Below, one piece after another: positions 52,136-62,039 of a stretch of DNA of 62,039 nt (its first letter is position 1; every line of letters begins with the position of its first letter). The notes under the pieces were generated by a model. That model was not told where the DNA came from. It saw only the letters and a program-made list of their open reading frames with translations, and ran no database searches. The position numbers and the translations under genes were made by a program. The stretch spans positions 1 through 62,039 of the forward strand of contig CAMDKM010000021.1 of assembly GCA_945900965.1 (NCBI GenBank). The letters are read 5' to 3'. The DNA is from Bordetella parapertussis. GTDB taxonomy: Bacteria; Pseudomonadota; Gammaproteobacteria; Burkholderiales; JACQAP01.

Positions 52136-52981
52136 ATGGTCAAAGTAAAAGGACTCGGACGCGGGCTGGATGCCCTGCTGGCAAGTGATGAACCCAAGTC
52201 GGGCGACACCAGTGCAGAGTTGGCGGTTGGATTGCTGAAACCCGGGCGCTTCCAGCCACGTACGCGCATGGACCCGGACTCCGTCGCCGAACTCGCCGAT
52301 TCGATCCGGGCGCAGGGTGTTATCCAGCCGATCCTCGTGCGACCTGTAGAAGCCGGTAAATTCGAAATTATTGCCGGTGAACGCCGCTGGCGGGCCGCCC
52401 AGCTAGCCGGTCTGACTCAGATTCCCGTGGTGATTCGCCATGTGCCTGACCGGGCTGCGTTGGCCATGGCACTCATCGAAAACATCCAGCGCGAAGATCT
52501 CAACCCGCTGGAGGAAGCCGCCGGCATCCAGCGGCTGATTGACGAATTCGAGATGACGCACGATGCCGCCGCCCAGTCGGTTGGCCGCTCGCGCAGCGCG
52601 GTGAGCAATCTGCTTCGCCTGCTTAATCTTCCGAAGCCCATCCAGAATTTGGTGATGGACGGCAAACTCGAAATGGGCCATGCGCGAGCATTGCTCGCGC
52701 TGAACGGTCCGCGCCAAATCGAACTGGCCCAACAAATTGCGGGCCTGGGTTTATCCGTCCGGGAAGCCGAAGCGCTGGTGGGCAGGGCTGAAGGTCGGGC
52801 CAAAAAAGCGCCATCGAAAGCCAGGAAAGATCGCGATCTTCAAGCACTGGAAGAAGAATTATCGGATCGATTGGCCACTGCCGTTTCCATTAGCGCGTCA
52901 CGCGCCGGCCACGGCAAGCTGGTGATCAAATATTCGAGTCTCGATCAGTTGGACGAATTGCTCCTCAAACTGCGAGCGTAA
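52136..52981 (+). CDS. parB: Chromosome partitioning protein ParB
   Basis: A 281-residue ParB/Spo0J. The CTP-binding N-terminal domain carries IIAGERRWRAAQLAGL and ENIQREDLNPLEEA. The central helix-turn-helix includes DAAAQSVGRSRSAVSNLLRLL, and the C-terminal dimer domain ends in KLVIKYSSLDQLDELL. It lies 17 bases after parA. The atp promoter follows it. Confidence 0.95.
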   Translation: MVKVKGLGRGLDALLASDEPKSGDTSAELAVGLLKPGRFQPRTRMDPDSVAELADSIRAQGVIQPILVRPVEAGKFEIIAGERRWRAAQLAGLTQIPVVIRHVPDRAALAMALIENIQREDLNPLEEAAGIQRLIDEFEMTHDAAAQSVGRSRSAVSNLLRLLNLPKPIQNLVMDGKLEMGHARALLALNGPRQIELAQQIAGLGLSVREAEALVGRAEGRAKKAPSKARKDRDLQALEEELSDRLATAVSISASRAGHGKLVIKYSSLDQLDELLLKLRA

Positions 52982-53015
52982 TTTGCCCGAATTGCGTTTT
53001 CCCGTTAAATCGTCG

Positions 53016-53045
53016 TTGACAGCGCTTCCTCAACGCCACTAGAAT
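53016..53045 (+). promoter_or_regulatory. Probable sigma-70 promoter of the atp operon
   Basis: TTGACA at 53016-53021 and TAGAAT at 53040-53045, separated by 18 bases, between parB and atpI. It lies about 75 bases upstream of the atpI start. Confidence 0.7.
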
Positions 53046-53119
53046 TTCGCGCTTTTTGCGGCTGGCCTTCGGTATGGAATCGCCGCCAGGAGTTTTAGGG
53101 GCATGCGGCGGGAGGGGCG

Positions 53120-53479
53120 ATGATCCGGGCAATTGTCAGCATCATCGTCATGCAAGGAATGGTGGCCCTCTGTGTTGGCATGATTTTCCTGATGTTCAGC
53201 GGCAGCGTGGCCGCGAAGTCGGCCTTCATCGGAGGCGCAATCGGTTTTTTGCCAGGCGTCCTTTATGCGCTGCGTGTGATCCGATCCCGCCACGGCACGC
53301 CCGAGCGATTGTTGCGGGCTCACTATGCCGGCGAATTTGGCAAGTTGGCGCTAACCGCGATCTTGTTTGGCGCGACGTTCGCGTGGATAAAGGAACTCTC
53401 CGTACTGCCGTTATTTGCGGCTTATACCGCGACACTGCTGGTTTACTGGGCGGCGTTGCTGATGTTTACAAAAATTTGA
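53120..53479 (+). CDS. atpI: ATP synthase protein I
   Basis: A 119-residue membrane protein with about four membrane segments, at the position of atpI ahead of atpB. GGAIGFLPGVLYALR and AGEFGKLALTAILFG are typical. It assists assembly of the c-ring. A GGGAGGGG ribosome binding site precedes the ATG. It is poorly conserved in general, so the call rests on position and topology as well as sequence. Confidence 0.88.
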   Translation: MIRAIVSIIVMQGMVALCVGMIFLMFSGSVAAKSAFIGGAIGFLPGVLYALRVIRSRHGTPERLLRAHYAGEFGKLALTAILFGATFAWIKELSVLPLFAAYTATLLVYWAALLMFTKI

Positions 53480-53485
53480 ATTGAT

Positions 53486-54602
<1,117 letters not shown>

Positions 54603-54631
54603 AACCGGCGCATTAAGTTCGGGAGGCAGGC

Positions 54632-55105
54632 GTGAACATCAACGCAACACTATTTGGCCAGGCGATCTGGTTCGGCCTATTCATCTGGATCACGATGAAG
54701 TTCGTGTGGCCGCCGCTGCGCAAGGCGATGCTGGACCGCCAGACGCAGATTGCGGACGGACTGGCCGCTGCCGAACGTGGCAAGCAGGATCTGGAACAGG
54801 CTTCAAAACGCGCTGCCGAGGAATTGCAACGCGCGCGCGCGCAAGCCGGTGAAATCATTTCGCAGGCCGAGAAACGAGGCGCGGTGGTGGTGGAAGAAGC
54901 CAAGACCGCTGCCAAGGTCGAAGCCGAGCGCATCGTTACTGGCGCCAAAGCCGAAATCGAGCAGGAAGTTTTCCGTGCCAAGGAGGCTCTGCGCACGCAA
55001 GTGGCGTTACTTGCCATTGCCGGCGCCGAAAAAATTCTCAAGCGTGAAGTCGATGCCAAGGCGCATGCACAATTGTTGTCCGGGCTGGAAGCGGAATTCA
55101 GATAA
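54632..55105 (+). CDS. atpF: ATP synthase subunit b
   Basis: A 157-residue peripheral-stalk protein. One N-terminal membrane segment ([19 protein letters not shown]) is followed by a long charged coiled coil rich in Ala, Lys and Glu. It starts with GTG at 54632 behind GGGAGG. It joins Fo subunit a to the delta subunit on F1. Confidence 0.95.
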   Translation: MNINATLFGQAIWFGLFIWITMKFVWPPLRKAMLDRQTQIADGLAAAERGKQDLEQASKRAAEELQRARAQAGEIISQAEKRGAVVVEEAKTAAKVEAERIVTGAKAEIEQEVFRAKEALRTQVALLAIAGAEKILKREVDAKAHAQLLSGLEAEFR

Positions 55106-55108
55106 GAA

Positions 55109-55645
55109 ATGGCCGAACTCGCCACCATCGCCAGACCCTATGCAGAAGCGGTGTTCCGCCTCGCCAGGCAGGGCAATGCCTTGCCGGCCTGGTCCGATGC
55201 CCTGGGTTTGATTGCTGCGGTCTATCAGGACCCGCAGATGAAAAGTGTCATGGCCAACCCCAAGGTCACGCCGGCCGATATCGAAAAATTACTGCTGAAC
55301 ATCTGCGGCGAGCATATCGACAACGTGGCACGCAACTTGATCCAGTTGCTGGTACACAATCGCCGCCTGTCCGCACTGCCTGAAATCCGCGCCATGTTCG
55401 AGCGGCTGAAGCTCGAAGACGAAGGCAAGCTCGACGCCAAAATCAGCTCGGCTTTTCCGATGGACGATGCGCAACGCAACCAGGTGGTCAGCCTCTTGTC
55501 CGCGCGCTTCAAACGCAAAATCAACGCCACCGTGACCGTGAACCCCGAATTGATCGGCGGTATCAAGGTCGAGGTGGGTGACAAAGTCTGGGATGCCTCA
55601 GTGCGTGGCCGCCTGCAGACCATGGCCGCCACGCTCACGAAATAG
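55109..55645 (+). CDS. atpH: ATP synthase subunit delta
   Basis: A 178-residue OSCP-type subunit: [15 protein letters not shown] at the start and, near the end, [26 protein letters not shown] are family signatures. It caps F1 and connects to the b stalk. It is 3 bases downstream of atpF. Confidence 0.95.
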   Translation: MAELATIARPYAEAVFRLARQGNALPAWSDALGLIAAVYQDPQMKSVMANPKVTPADIEKLLLNICGEHIDNVARNLIQLLVHNRRLSALPEIRAMFERLKLEDEGKLDAKISSAFPMDDAQRNQVVSLLSARFKRKINATVTVNPELIGGIKVEVGDKVWDASVRGRLQTMAATLTK

Positions 55646-55656
55646 GAGTTTCAAGC

Positions 55657-57198
55657 ATGCAGTTAAACCCGTCCGAAATCAGCGAACTCATCAAGGCCAA
55701 GATCCAGAATCTGGCCTCCTCCTCCGAGGTGCGCACCCAGGGCACCGTGGTATCCGTGACCGACGGTATTTGCCGCATCCACGGTCTGGCCGACGTGATG
55801 CAGGGCGAGATGCTGGAGTTTCCCGGCAATACGTTTGGCCTGGCACTGAACCTAGAGCGCGACTCGGTGGGCGCCGTGGTGCTCGGTGAATACGAACATA
55901 TCTCCGAAGGCGATCCGGTCAAGAGCACCGGCCGCATTCTGGAAGTGCCGGTCGGCCCCGAGCTGCTGGGCCGTGTGGTTAACGCACTTGGCCAGCCGAT
56001 CGACGGCAAAGGTCCGATCAATGCCAAGGAAAACGATGTCATCGAAAAAGTCGCCCCCGGTGTGGTATGGCGCAAATCGGTTTCGCAGCCGGTGCAAACC
56101 GGTCTCAAGGCGATTGACTCCATGGTGCCGGTGGGCCGCGGCCAGCGCGAACTCATCATCGGCGACCGCCAGACCGGCAAAACCGCGGTCGCGGTGGATA
56201 CCATCATCAATCAAAAGGGCAAGGATATTTTCTGCGTCTACGTCGCCATCGGCCAGAAAGCATCGACCGTTGCCAACGTGGTGCGCAAGCTCGAAGAACA
56301 CGGCGCGATGGCCTACACCATTGTGGTGGCCGCTACCGCTTCCGAATCCGCCGCGCTCCAATTCATCGCACCGTATTCCGGCTGCACCATGGGCGAGTAT
56401 TTCCGTGACCGCGGCCAGGATGCGCTGATTATTTATGACGACTTGACCAAACAAGCCTGGGCGTATCGGCAGGTCTCGCTGTTGCTGCGCCGTCCGCCGG
56501 GCCGCGAAGCGTATCCAGGCGATGTGTTTTATCTGCACTCGCGTCTGCTGGAGCGCGCTGCGCGCGTGAGCGAAGCCTGGGTCGAGCGCTTCACCAAAGG
56601 CGCGGTCAAAGGCAAGACCGGTTCATTGACTGCTTTGCCGATCATTGAAACCCAGGCCGGCGACGTGTCCGCCTTCGTGCCGACCAACGTGATTTCGATT
56701 ACCGACGGCCAGATCTTTCTGGAAACCGACTTGTTCAATGCCGGTATCCGTCCCGCCATCAATGCGGGTGTGTCAGTGTCACGCGTCGGTGGCGCCGCGC
56801 AAACCAAGATCATGAAGCGCAAGGATACCGGCGGCGGCGTGCGTCTGGCACTCGCGCAGTTCCGTGAGCTTGCCGCTTTTGCCCAGTTCGCGTCCGACCT
56901 CGACGCCTCCACGCGTAAGCAGCTCGACCGCGGCCGCATGGTGACCGAACTCATGAAACAGCCGCAATACCAGCCCCTGCAAGTCTGGGAAATGGCGTTG
57001 ACCCTGTTCTCGGTGAACAACGGCTACTACGACGATATCGATGTCAAGAAAGCGCTGGCAGCGGAGAAGTCCATGCGCGATTTCCTGAAGACCAAATACG
57101 CCGCGCTCGCCGCCCGCATGGACAAGGAATTGTCCGGCGATGACGAAAAAGCCCTGCACGAAGCAATCAAGGACTGGAAAAAGAGCGGCAGCTACTAA
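55657..57198 (+). CDS. atpA: ATP synthase subunit alpha
   Basis: A 513-residue F1 subunit that binds nucleotide without turning it over. The P-loop GDRQTGKT lies at 169-176, followed by the Walker B region [36 protein letters not shown] is the alpha signature. The length equals that of typical proteobacterial alpha subunits. Confidence 0.97.
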   Translation: MQLNPSEISELIKAKIQNLASSSEVRTQGTVVSVTDGICRIHGLADVMQGEMLEFPGNTFGLALNLERDSVGAVVLGEYEHISEGDPVKSTGRILEVPVGPELLGRVVNALGQPIDGKGPINAKENDVIEKVAPGVVWRKSVSQPVQTGLKAIDSMVPVGRGQRELIIGDRQTGKTAVAVDTIINQKGKDIFCVYVAIGQKASTVANVVRKLEEHGAMAYTIVVAATASESAALQFIAPYSGCTMGEYFRDRGQDALIIYDDLTKQAWAYRQVSLLLRRPPGREAYPGDVFYLHSRLLERAARVSEAWVERFTKGAVKGKTGSLTALPIIETQAGDVSAFVPTNVISITDGQIFLETDLFNAGIRPAINAGVSVSRVGGAAQTKIMKRKDTGGGVRLALAQFRELAAFAQFASDLDASTRKQLDRGRMVTELMKQPQYQPLQVWEMALTLFSVNNGYYDDIDVKKALAAEKSMRDFLKTKYAALAARMDKELSGDDEKALHEAIKDWKKSGSY

Positions 57199-57243
57199 GC
57201 GCCCCTTTGACTCAGACCACCCGCACATCAGGATAGAAAATCG

Positions 57244-58107
57244 ATGGCCGGCACGAAAGAAATACGCACCAAGATCAAGAGCGTGCAAAACACGCGCAAG
57301 ATCACCAAGGCGATGGAAATGGTCGCCGCGTCGAAAATGCGCAAGGCCCAGGAGCGCATGCGCGCCGCGCGTCCGTATGCGGAAAAAATCCGCAATGTTG
57401 CCGCACATATATCGTACGCCAATCCCGAATACCGTCATCCCTTCCTGGTCGAGCGCAACACCGTCAAGCGTGTGGGCATTATCGTCGTCACTACCGACAA
57501 GGGCCTGTGCGGGGCGCTCAATACCAATATCCTGCGTATGGCGCTGAATCAGTACAAGCAATGGCAAGGCGAGGGCGAAGAAATCGATGTCTGCTGCATC
57601 GGCGGCAAGGGCATGGGTTTCATGCAACGCCTGGGCGCGAACGTCATTTCCCAGGCGGTTGCGCTAGGCGACCGGCCGAAACTGGAAGAGTTGATCGGCG
57701 CGGTCAAAATCATGCTCGATGGCTACACTAAAGACCGTTTCGACCGCGTGCTGATTTTCTACACCCGCTTCATCAACACCATGAAGCAGGAGCCGGTCAT
57801 GGAGCAGTTGCTGCCCCTCTCCGGCGAGCGCATCGGTACCCCCGAAGGCAACTGGGATTACATCTACGAACCCGAAGCGCGCGGCGTGCTGGATCAGGTA
57901 CTCACGCGCTACATCGAATCCGTGGTGTTTCAGGGTGTGGCGGAGAACATGGCGTCTGAACAATCGGCGCGCATGGTGGCGATGAAGTCCGCTTCGGACA
58001 ACGCCGCCACACTGATCGACGAGCTGACTCTCGTTTATAACAAGAGCCGGCAAGCTGCCATCACCAAGGAACTCTCGGAAATTGTCGCTGGCGCCGCCGC
58101 GGTTTGA
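57244..58107 (+). CDS. atpG: ATP synthase subunit gamma
   Basis: A 287-residue central-shaft subunit. The N-terminal coiled coil has [20 protein letters not shown], and the C-terminal coil includes [28 protein letters not shown], with [13 protein letters not shown] in the middle. It turns inside the alpha-beta ring. It lies 45 bases after atpA. Confidence 0.96.
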   Translation: MAGTKEIRTKIKSVQNTRKITKAMEMVAASKMRKAQERMRAARPYAEKIRNVAAHISYANPEYRHPFLVERNTVKRVGIIVVTTDKGLCGALNTNILRMALNQYKQWQGEGEEIDVCCIGGKGMGFMQRLGANVISQAVALGDRPKLEELIGAVKIMLDGYTKDRFDRVLIFYTRFINTMKQEPVMEQLLPLSGERIGTPEGNWDYIYEPEARGVLDQVLTRYIESVVFQGVAENMASEQSARMVAMKSASDNAATLIDELTLVYNKSRQAAITKELSEIVAGAAAV

Positions 58108-58121
58108 TGCGCGCCCATTAA

Positions 58122-59576
<1,455 letters not shown>

Positions 59577-59579
59577 GGC

Positions 59580-59645
59580 GCGAGGAGTGAGGGGTTAGGT
59601 GTCAGGACGAAATTCGTTCACGCTTCACGCCTAACGCCTATCGCT
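59580..59645. repeat. Short imperfect inverted repeat between atpD and atpC
   Basis: The sequence gaggagtgaggggttaggtgtc is partly complementary to cacgcttcacgcctaacgcc about 25 bases on. Both arms are built from gcgtgag/gcgttag-like heptamers of the kind dispersed in betaproteobacterial genomes. It forms most of the 85-base gap inside the atp operon. Confidence 0.5.
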
Positions 59646-59661
59646 TCACAGGGAAATTGAA

Positions 59662-60081
59662 ATGGCCAATACGATGCATGTGGATGTGGTGAGCGCCGAA
59701 GCCTCGGTGTATTCCGGCGAGGCCGAGTTCGTCGTCCTGCCCGGCGAAGCAGGCGAGCTCGGCATCTATCCGCGCCATACTCCGCTGATCACGCGCATCA
59801 AACCCGGCACCGTGCGCATCAAGCCGGCGGGTGGCGGCGAAGAGAATCTGATTTTTGTCGCGGGTGGCATTCTCGAAGTGCAGCCCACCATGGTGACTGT
59901 GCTCGCCGACACCGCCATTCGCGGTCACGACCTCGACGAAGCCAAGGCACTGGAAGTGCAGAAACGCGCCGAAGATGCCCTGCGAAGCGCCACCGACAAA
60001 CAGGAAATTGCCACCTTGCAGGCGGAATTCTCGATGATGGCGGCGCAGATCGCCGCCATTCGAAAGCTGCGCAAGAAATAA
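59662..60081 (+). CDS. atpC: ATP synthase subunit epsilon
   Basis: A 139-residue subunit with an N-terminal beta-sandwich ([38 protein letters not shown]) and a C-terminal two-helix domain that can inhibit ATP hydrolysis. It is the last gene of the operon, 85 bases after atpD, with a rho-independent terminator about 20 bases downstream. Confidence 0.96.
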   Translation: MANTMHVDVVSAEASVYSGEAEFVVLPGEAGELGIYPRHTPLITRIKPGTVRIKPAGGGEENLIFVAGGILEVQPTMVTVLADTAIRGHDLDEAKALEVQKRAEDALRSATDKQEIATLQAEFSMMAAQIAAIRKLRKK

Positions 60082-60100
60082 CCGAGTTCATTGCCTTCTA

Positions 60101-60132
60101 ACAAAAAGGGCGGCCGCGGGCCGCCTTTTTTG
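60101..60132 (+). terminator. Rho-independent terminator of the atp operon
   Basis: A GGCGGCC-GCG-GGCCGCC hairpin flanked by an A-run on the left and TTTTTT on the right, beginning 20 bases after the atpC stop codon. The A/T flanks could let it act in both directions. Confidence 0.9.
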
Positions 60133-60229
60133 TTTGAACAGCCAGATGCCTCGCACCCAGGCGACGATCCGGCATAACACGACTGTACTATCGTTTCACA
60201 TCGGTAGTCGCTCGCGACGTGGGTTCGCC

Positions 60230-60517
60230 ATGTCAACTACCACAATACGTTTACCCAAAGCCCTCAAAGCGCGTGTCGAAGCGGCAGCCGACCGCGCAGG
60301 CACCACAGCCCATGGTCTTATTCTCGAAGCCGTCGCCGAAAAAGCGGCGAATGAGGAACCGCGCGCAGCACTTTATGATCTCGCCGACCGCCGTTACGCG
60401 CAGTTTGCCGAGTCTGGAAAATCCATCCTCTGGCCGGATACGAAATCCTATCTTCAGGCACGCATCAAAGGCAGAAAATTTCCCCGTCCGGGTGCGCAAA
60501 TAGGAATTTCAACCTAG
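60230..60517 (+). CDS. Orphan ribbon-helix-helix antitoxin-like protein, C-terminus cut by a repeat element
   Basis: A 95-residue protein with an N-terminal ribbon-helix-helix fold (TTTIRLPKALKARVEAAADR) and a C-terminal toxin-binding-type tail (WPDTKSYLQARIKGRKFPRP), resembling CopG/ParD-like antitoxins. No toxin gene follows: the TAG stop at 60515-60517 lies inside the left end (CCTAG) of a repeat element. The last few residues (QIGIST) may thus be altered by insertion. The start is ATG at 60230; the upstream extension of the frame runs towards the atp terminator. It may be a relic, a solitary regulator, or an antidote against an outside toxin. Confidence 0.75.
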   Translation: MSTTTIRLPKALKARVEAAADRAGTTAHGLILEAVAEKAANEEPRAALYDLADRRYAQFAESGKSILWPDTKSYLQARIKGRKFPRPGAQIGIST

Positions 60518-60765
60518 AAACGGCGATTGAATCACGGAGGGCACGGTGTGGCGCACGGACACGTTACCGACGTAGTCGGCCGATTGCGGATAGTGCGCCG
60601 AAGCACCGCCCCCCGCCCCGGATGGCTATGCCAACGCCGTGTCGGCGGTGCCGGAGAAAATCCAACAACTTGTATTGCTCTGGCCTCTCACCCAGACGGT
60701 GAATGTACAAAAAACACTATCTCATTGTTCTACCCCGTGATCTCCGTGATTCAACTTCTTTTTAT
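60513..60765 (+). repeat. CCTAGAAA-type inverted-repeat element, long form (copy 3)
   Basis: The left end CCTAGAAACGGCGATTGAATC is identical to that of the copy at 9487. The interior matches that copy closely, including the GC-rich segment of about 100 bases. The right end is slightly shortened: one tctccgtg unit is missing before attcaacttcttttt. It abuts copy 4 directly and provides the stop codon of the upstream antitoxin-like gene. Confidence 0.82.
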
Positions 60766-60766
60766 C

Positions 60767-60932
60767 CTAGAAACGGCGATTGAATCACGGAGAACACGGT
60801 GTACACGGAGAAAATCCAAGAACTTATGTTGCTCTGACCTCTCACCTGAATGGTGAACGTACAAAGAAACCTATCTCATTGTTCTACCCCGTGATCTCCG
60901 TGTTCTCCGTGATTCAACTGCTTTTTCTAGGT
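60767..60932 (+). repeat. CCTAGAAA-type inverted-repeat element, short form (copy 4)
   Basis: 166 bases with the best-preserved ends of the family: CCTAGAAA...TTGAATCACGGAGAACACGG on the left and CCGTGATCTCCGTGTTCTCC, then GTGATTCAACTGCTTTTTCTAGG, on the right, so the terminal CCTAGAAA is mirrored by TTTCTAGG. It lacks the GC-rich insert of copies 1 and 3. Confidence 0.82.
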
Positions 60933-60942
60933 TTATAGGTTC

Positions 60943-60957
60943 AAACACCCTTTTTCG
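60943..60957 (+). repeat. 15-bp direct repeat left of vapBC
   Basis: aaacaccctttttcg, preceded by tataggtt. The same 15 bases recur at 61906-61920 beyond the toxin gene, also preceded by tatagg. Confidence 0.7.
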
Positions 60958-61032
60958 ATAAGGGCAAATCTATTGTCGTACCTGTGAACCGGTAATTGCT
61001 GTTTCGTTGGGCGCCGTGACGTAGCGACCAAA

Positions 61033-61061
61033 TTGACCGCAGACGCCTCAATGACTACAAT
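61033..61061 (+). promoter_or_regulatory. Probable sigma-70 promoter of the vapBC pair
   Basis: TTGACC at 61033-61038 and TACAAT at 61056-61061 with a 17-base spacer, 30 bases upstream of the antitoxin start. A GGGAGG ribosome binding site follows at about 61080. Confidence 0.7.
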
Positions 61062-61091
61062 GCCGTCATTGACAGCAAAGGGAGGCATGCC

Positions 61092-61349
61092 ATGGCCGTC
61101 CTGACGATCCGAAACATCGACGACACCATCAAATCCGATTTGCGCGTGCGCGCCGCGCAGCATGGCTGTTCGATGGAAGAAGAGGCGCGGCGCATCCTCG
61201 CGCAGGCGCTTCACGGCACACAGTCCCAACTGCCATTCGGCGCACAGTTGCGGCAGCAACTTGCAGGATTGGGCGAATTTCCGATACCAGCGCGCAAACC
61301 GGTTCGCGCCGCGCCGGATTTCTCCATTCGCGCAAGAAAGTCCAGGTGA
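61092..61349 (+). CDS. FitA/VapB-type antitoxin
   Basis: An 85-residue ribbon-helix-helix antitoxin. TIRNIDDTIKSDLRVRAAQHG with SMEEEARRIL is the FitA/StbC pattern. The C-terminal tail (PIPARKPVRAAPDFSIRARK) would wrap the toxin. Its stop overlaps the toxin start as GTGA, so the two are coupled. It should repress its own promoter together with the toxin. Confidence 0.9.
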   Translation: MAVLTIRNIDDTIKSDLRVRAAQHGCSMEEEARRILAQALHGTQSQLPFGAQLRQQLAGLGEFPIPARKPVRAAPDFSIRARKSR

Positions 61350-61771
61350 TTGTTCTCGACACCAACGTTCTGTCCGAACTGCTGCGTCCGCAGCCTGAGC
61401 AACAAGTCATCGCCTGGCTCGACAAGCTGGGCCATAGGGATGGATACGTCACCAGCATCACGCAGGCGGAGATGCTTTTGGGAGTGGCGCTTTTACCAGC
61501 GGGCAAGCGGCGCGATGCTCTTCAAACAAATGTCGAAGCCCTTTTCACCCATCACTTTTCCGGCCGTTGTCTCCCGTTTGATGCGCAGGCCGCACCCCAT
61601 TTTGCGCGCATCGTCGCCGGCCGCAAGAAGGCGGGAAAACCCATCAGCACGGAAGATGCGCAGATTGCCGCAATCTGTTGCAGCCGCAACTTTCGTTTGG
61701 CCACTCGCAATATTCCCGACTTCGCGGGGATTACCAGTCTTAAACTGGTTAATCCGTGGAAGGGAGATTAG
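61346..61771 (+). CDS. vapC: PIN-domain toxin (VapC/FitB type)
   Basis: A 141-residue PIN-domain ribonuclease. The first catalytic aspartate is Asp5 in VLDTNVLSELLRP. The conserved glutamate lies in ITQAEMLLGV and further acidic residues in ISTEDAQIAAI, followed by LATRNIPDFAG. It starts with GTG, coupled to the antitoxin. Family members cleave tRNA or rRNA. All active-site acids are present, so the toxin appears intact. Confidence 0.92.
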   Translation: MIVLDTNVLSELLRPQPEQQVIAWLDKLGHRDGYVTSITQAEMLLGVALLPAGKRRDALQTNVEALFTHHFSGRCLPFDAQAAPHFARIVAGRKKAGKPISTEDAQIAAICCSRNFRLATRNIPDFAGITSLKLVNPWKGD

Positions 61772-62039
61772 AAGGGACAAGAACGCGCCCGCAGCGCGGT
61801 TTTCTGCTGGCTCTTTTCGCAAAGCGCGTTTGTCTCTTATATCGCCCTACATTTCTCCCAGGCGCTTAATAACCAGCGCCTTCCATTTCGGCGTATAGGA
61901 AATTTAAACACCCTTTTTCGCGAATTGGCAACGTATCCCCCGCCCGCCAAAGGGTCAAGCCCGCGAAAATTCCGCCAGTCCCCGCTGTGTTGCGAAGTTG
62001 TGCGCACCCAAAGCGGGCGATTTGGGCCCTGTTGGCGTT
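61772..62039. other. Non-coding right end of window
   Basis: No gene is supported in these 268 bases. They contain the right 15-base direct repeat at 61906-61920 and otherwise GC-rich DNA without a visible motif. Confidence 0.5.
61906..61920 (+). repeat. 15-bp direct repeat right of vapBC
   Basis: aaacaccctttttcg, an exact copy of 60943-60957 in the same orientation, preceded by tataggaaattt. The pair brackets the toxin-antitoxin module with about 963 bases between equivalent positions. Confidence 0.7.

Noticed and set aside
60513-60932. Tandem repeats considered as a CRISPR array
   Set aside because: Only two long, dissimilar-length units are present, with internal homology rather than unique spacers, and no cas genes.

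Overview
The window is chromosomal DNA spanning a replication-origin region of what looks like a betaproteobacterium. Gene order supports this: tkt, gap, pgk, pyk, fba and pur genes; ntrY/ntrX, DUF4390, rsmB, fmt, def, LysM, dprA and topA; gyrB, dnaN and dnaA next to rpmH, rnpA, yidD, yidC and mnmE; then mnmG, rsmG, parA, parB and the atp operon. No 16S gene or other species marker is present, so a finer placement (for example near Nitrosomonadales) is only a guess. No rRNA, tRNA or CRISPR array was seen.

Layout. 0.4-1.9 kb: a WecA-type sugar-phosphate transferase and a small unknown gene. 2.2-9.5 kb: a carbon-metabolism accessory block with an IlvD/Edd sugar-acid dehydratase, a cupin, a small membrane protein, a GlcD/GlcF-like FAD/Fe-S oxidase and a divergent serine/alanine-glyoxylate aminotransferase. 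9.8-14.4 kb (minus strand): pyrF, Sua5-type tsaC, purC, purK, purE. 14.4-27 kb: central sugar metabolism. fba, pyk, pgk, gap and tkt are on the minus strand. A glucose-type ABC transporter operon (plus strand) and a glucokinase plus SemiSWEET pair (minus strand, behind tkt) sit between tkt and gap. 27-33.8 kb (minus): ntrX with a degenerate AAA+ domain, ntrY, DUF4390, rsmB, fmt, def. 33.9-39 kb (plus): LysM protein, dprA, topA. 39-44 kb (minus): gyrB, dnaN, dnaA. 44.2-52.9 kb (plus): ribosome, tRNA-modification, membrane-insertion and segregation genes. 53-60 kb (plus): the complete F1Fo ATP synthase operon with a clear promoter and terminator. 60-62 kb: an orphan antitoxin, tandem repeat elements and a complete VapBC/FitAB-type toxin-antitoxin pair.

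The switch from mainly minus-strand genes on the left to plus-strand genes on the right occurs at the dnaA-rpmH intergenic region (44.05-44.24 kb), which carries a perfect DnaA box. This is the likely oriC. A near-perfect parS site lies just upstream of mnmG, close to parAB.

The most unusual content is non-coding. A family of short inverted-repeat elements (about 160-260 bp, ends CCTAGAAA...TTGAATCACGG) occurs in four clear copies and one diverged relative. Most start within a few bases of a stop codon. Two opposite-facing copies bracket pyrF, and one supplies the stop codon of the orphan antitoxin. Two further unrelated inverted-repeat elements lie at 1.96-2.10 kb (containing a dRS3-like core) and 4.02-4.40 kb. 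I did not find a clearly new multi-gene system. The best candidates for novelty are the stop-codon-associated repeat family, the degenerate NtrX and the sugar-uptake cassette inside the glycolytic cluster.
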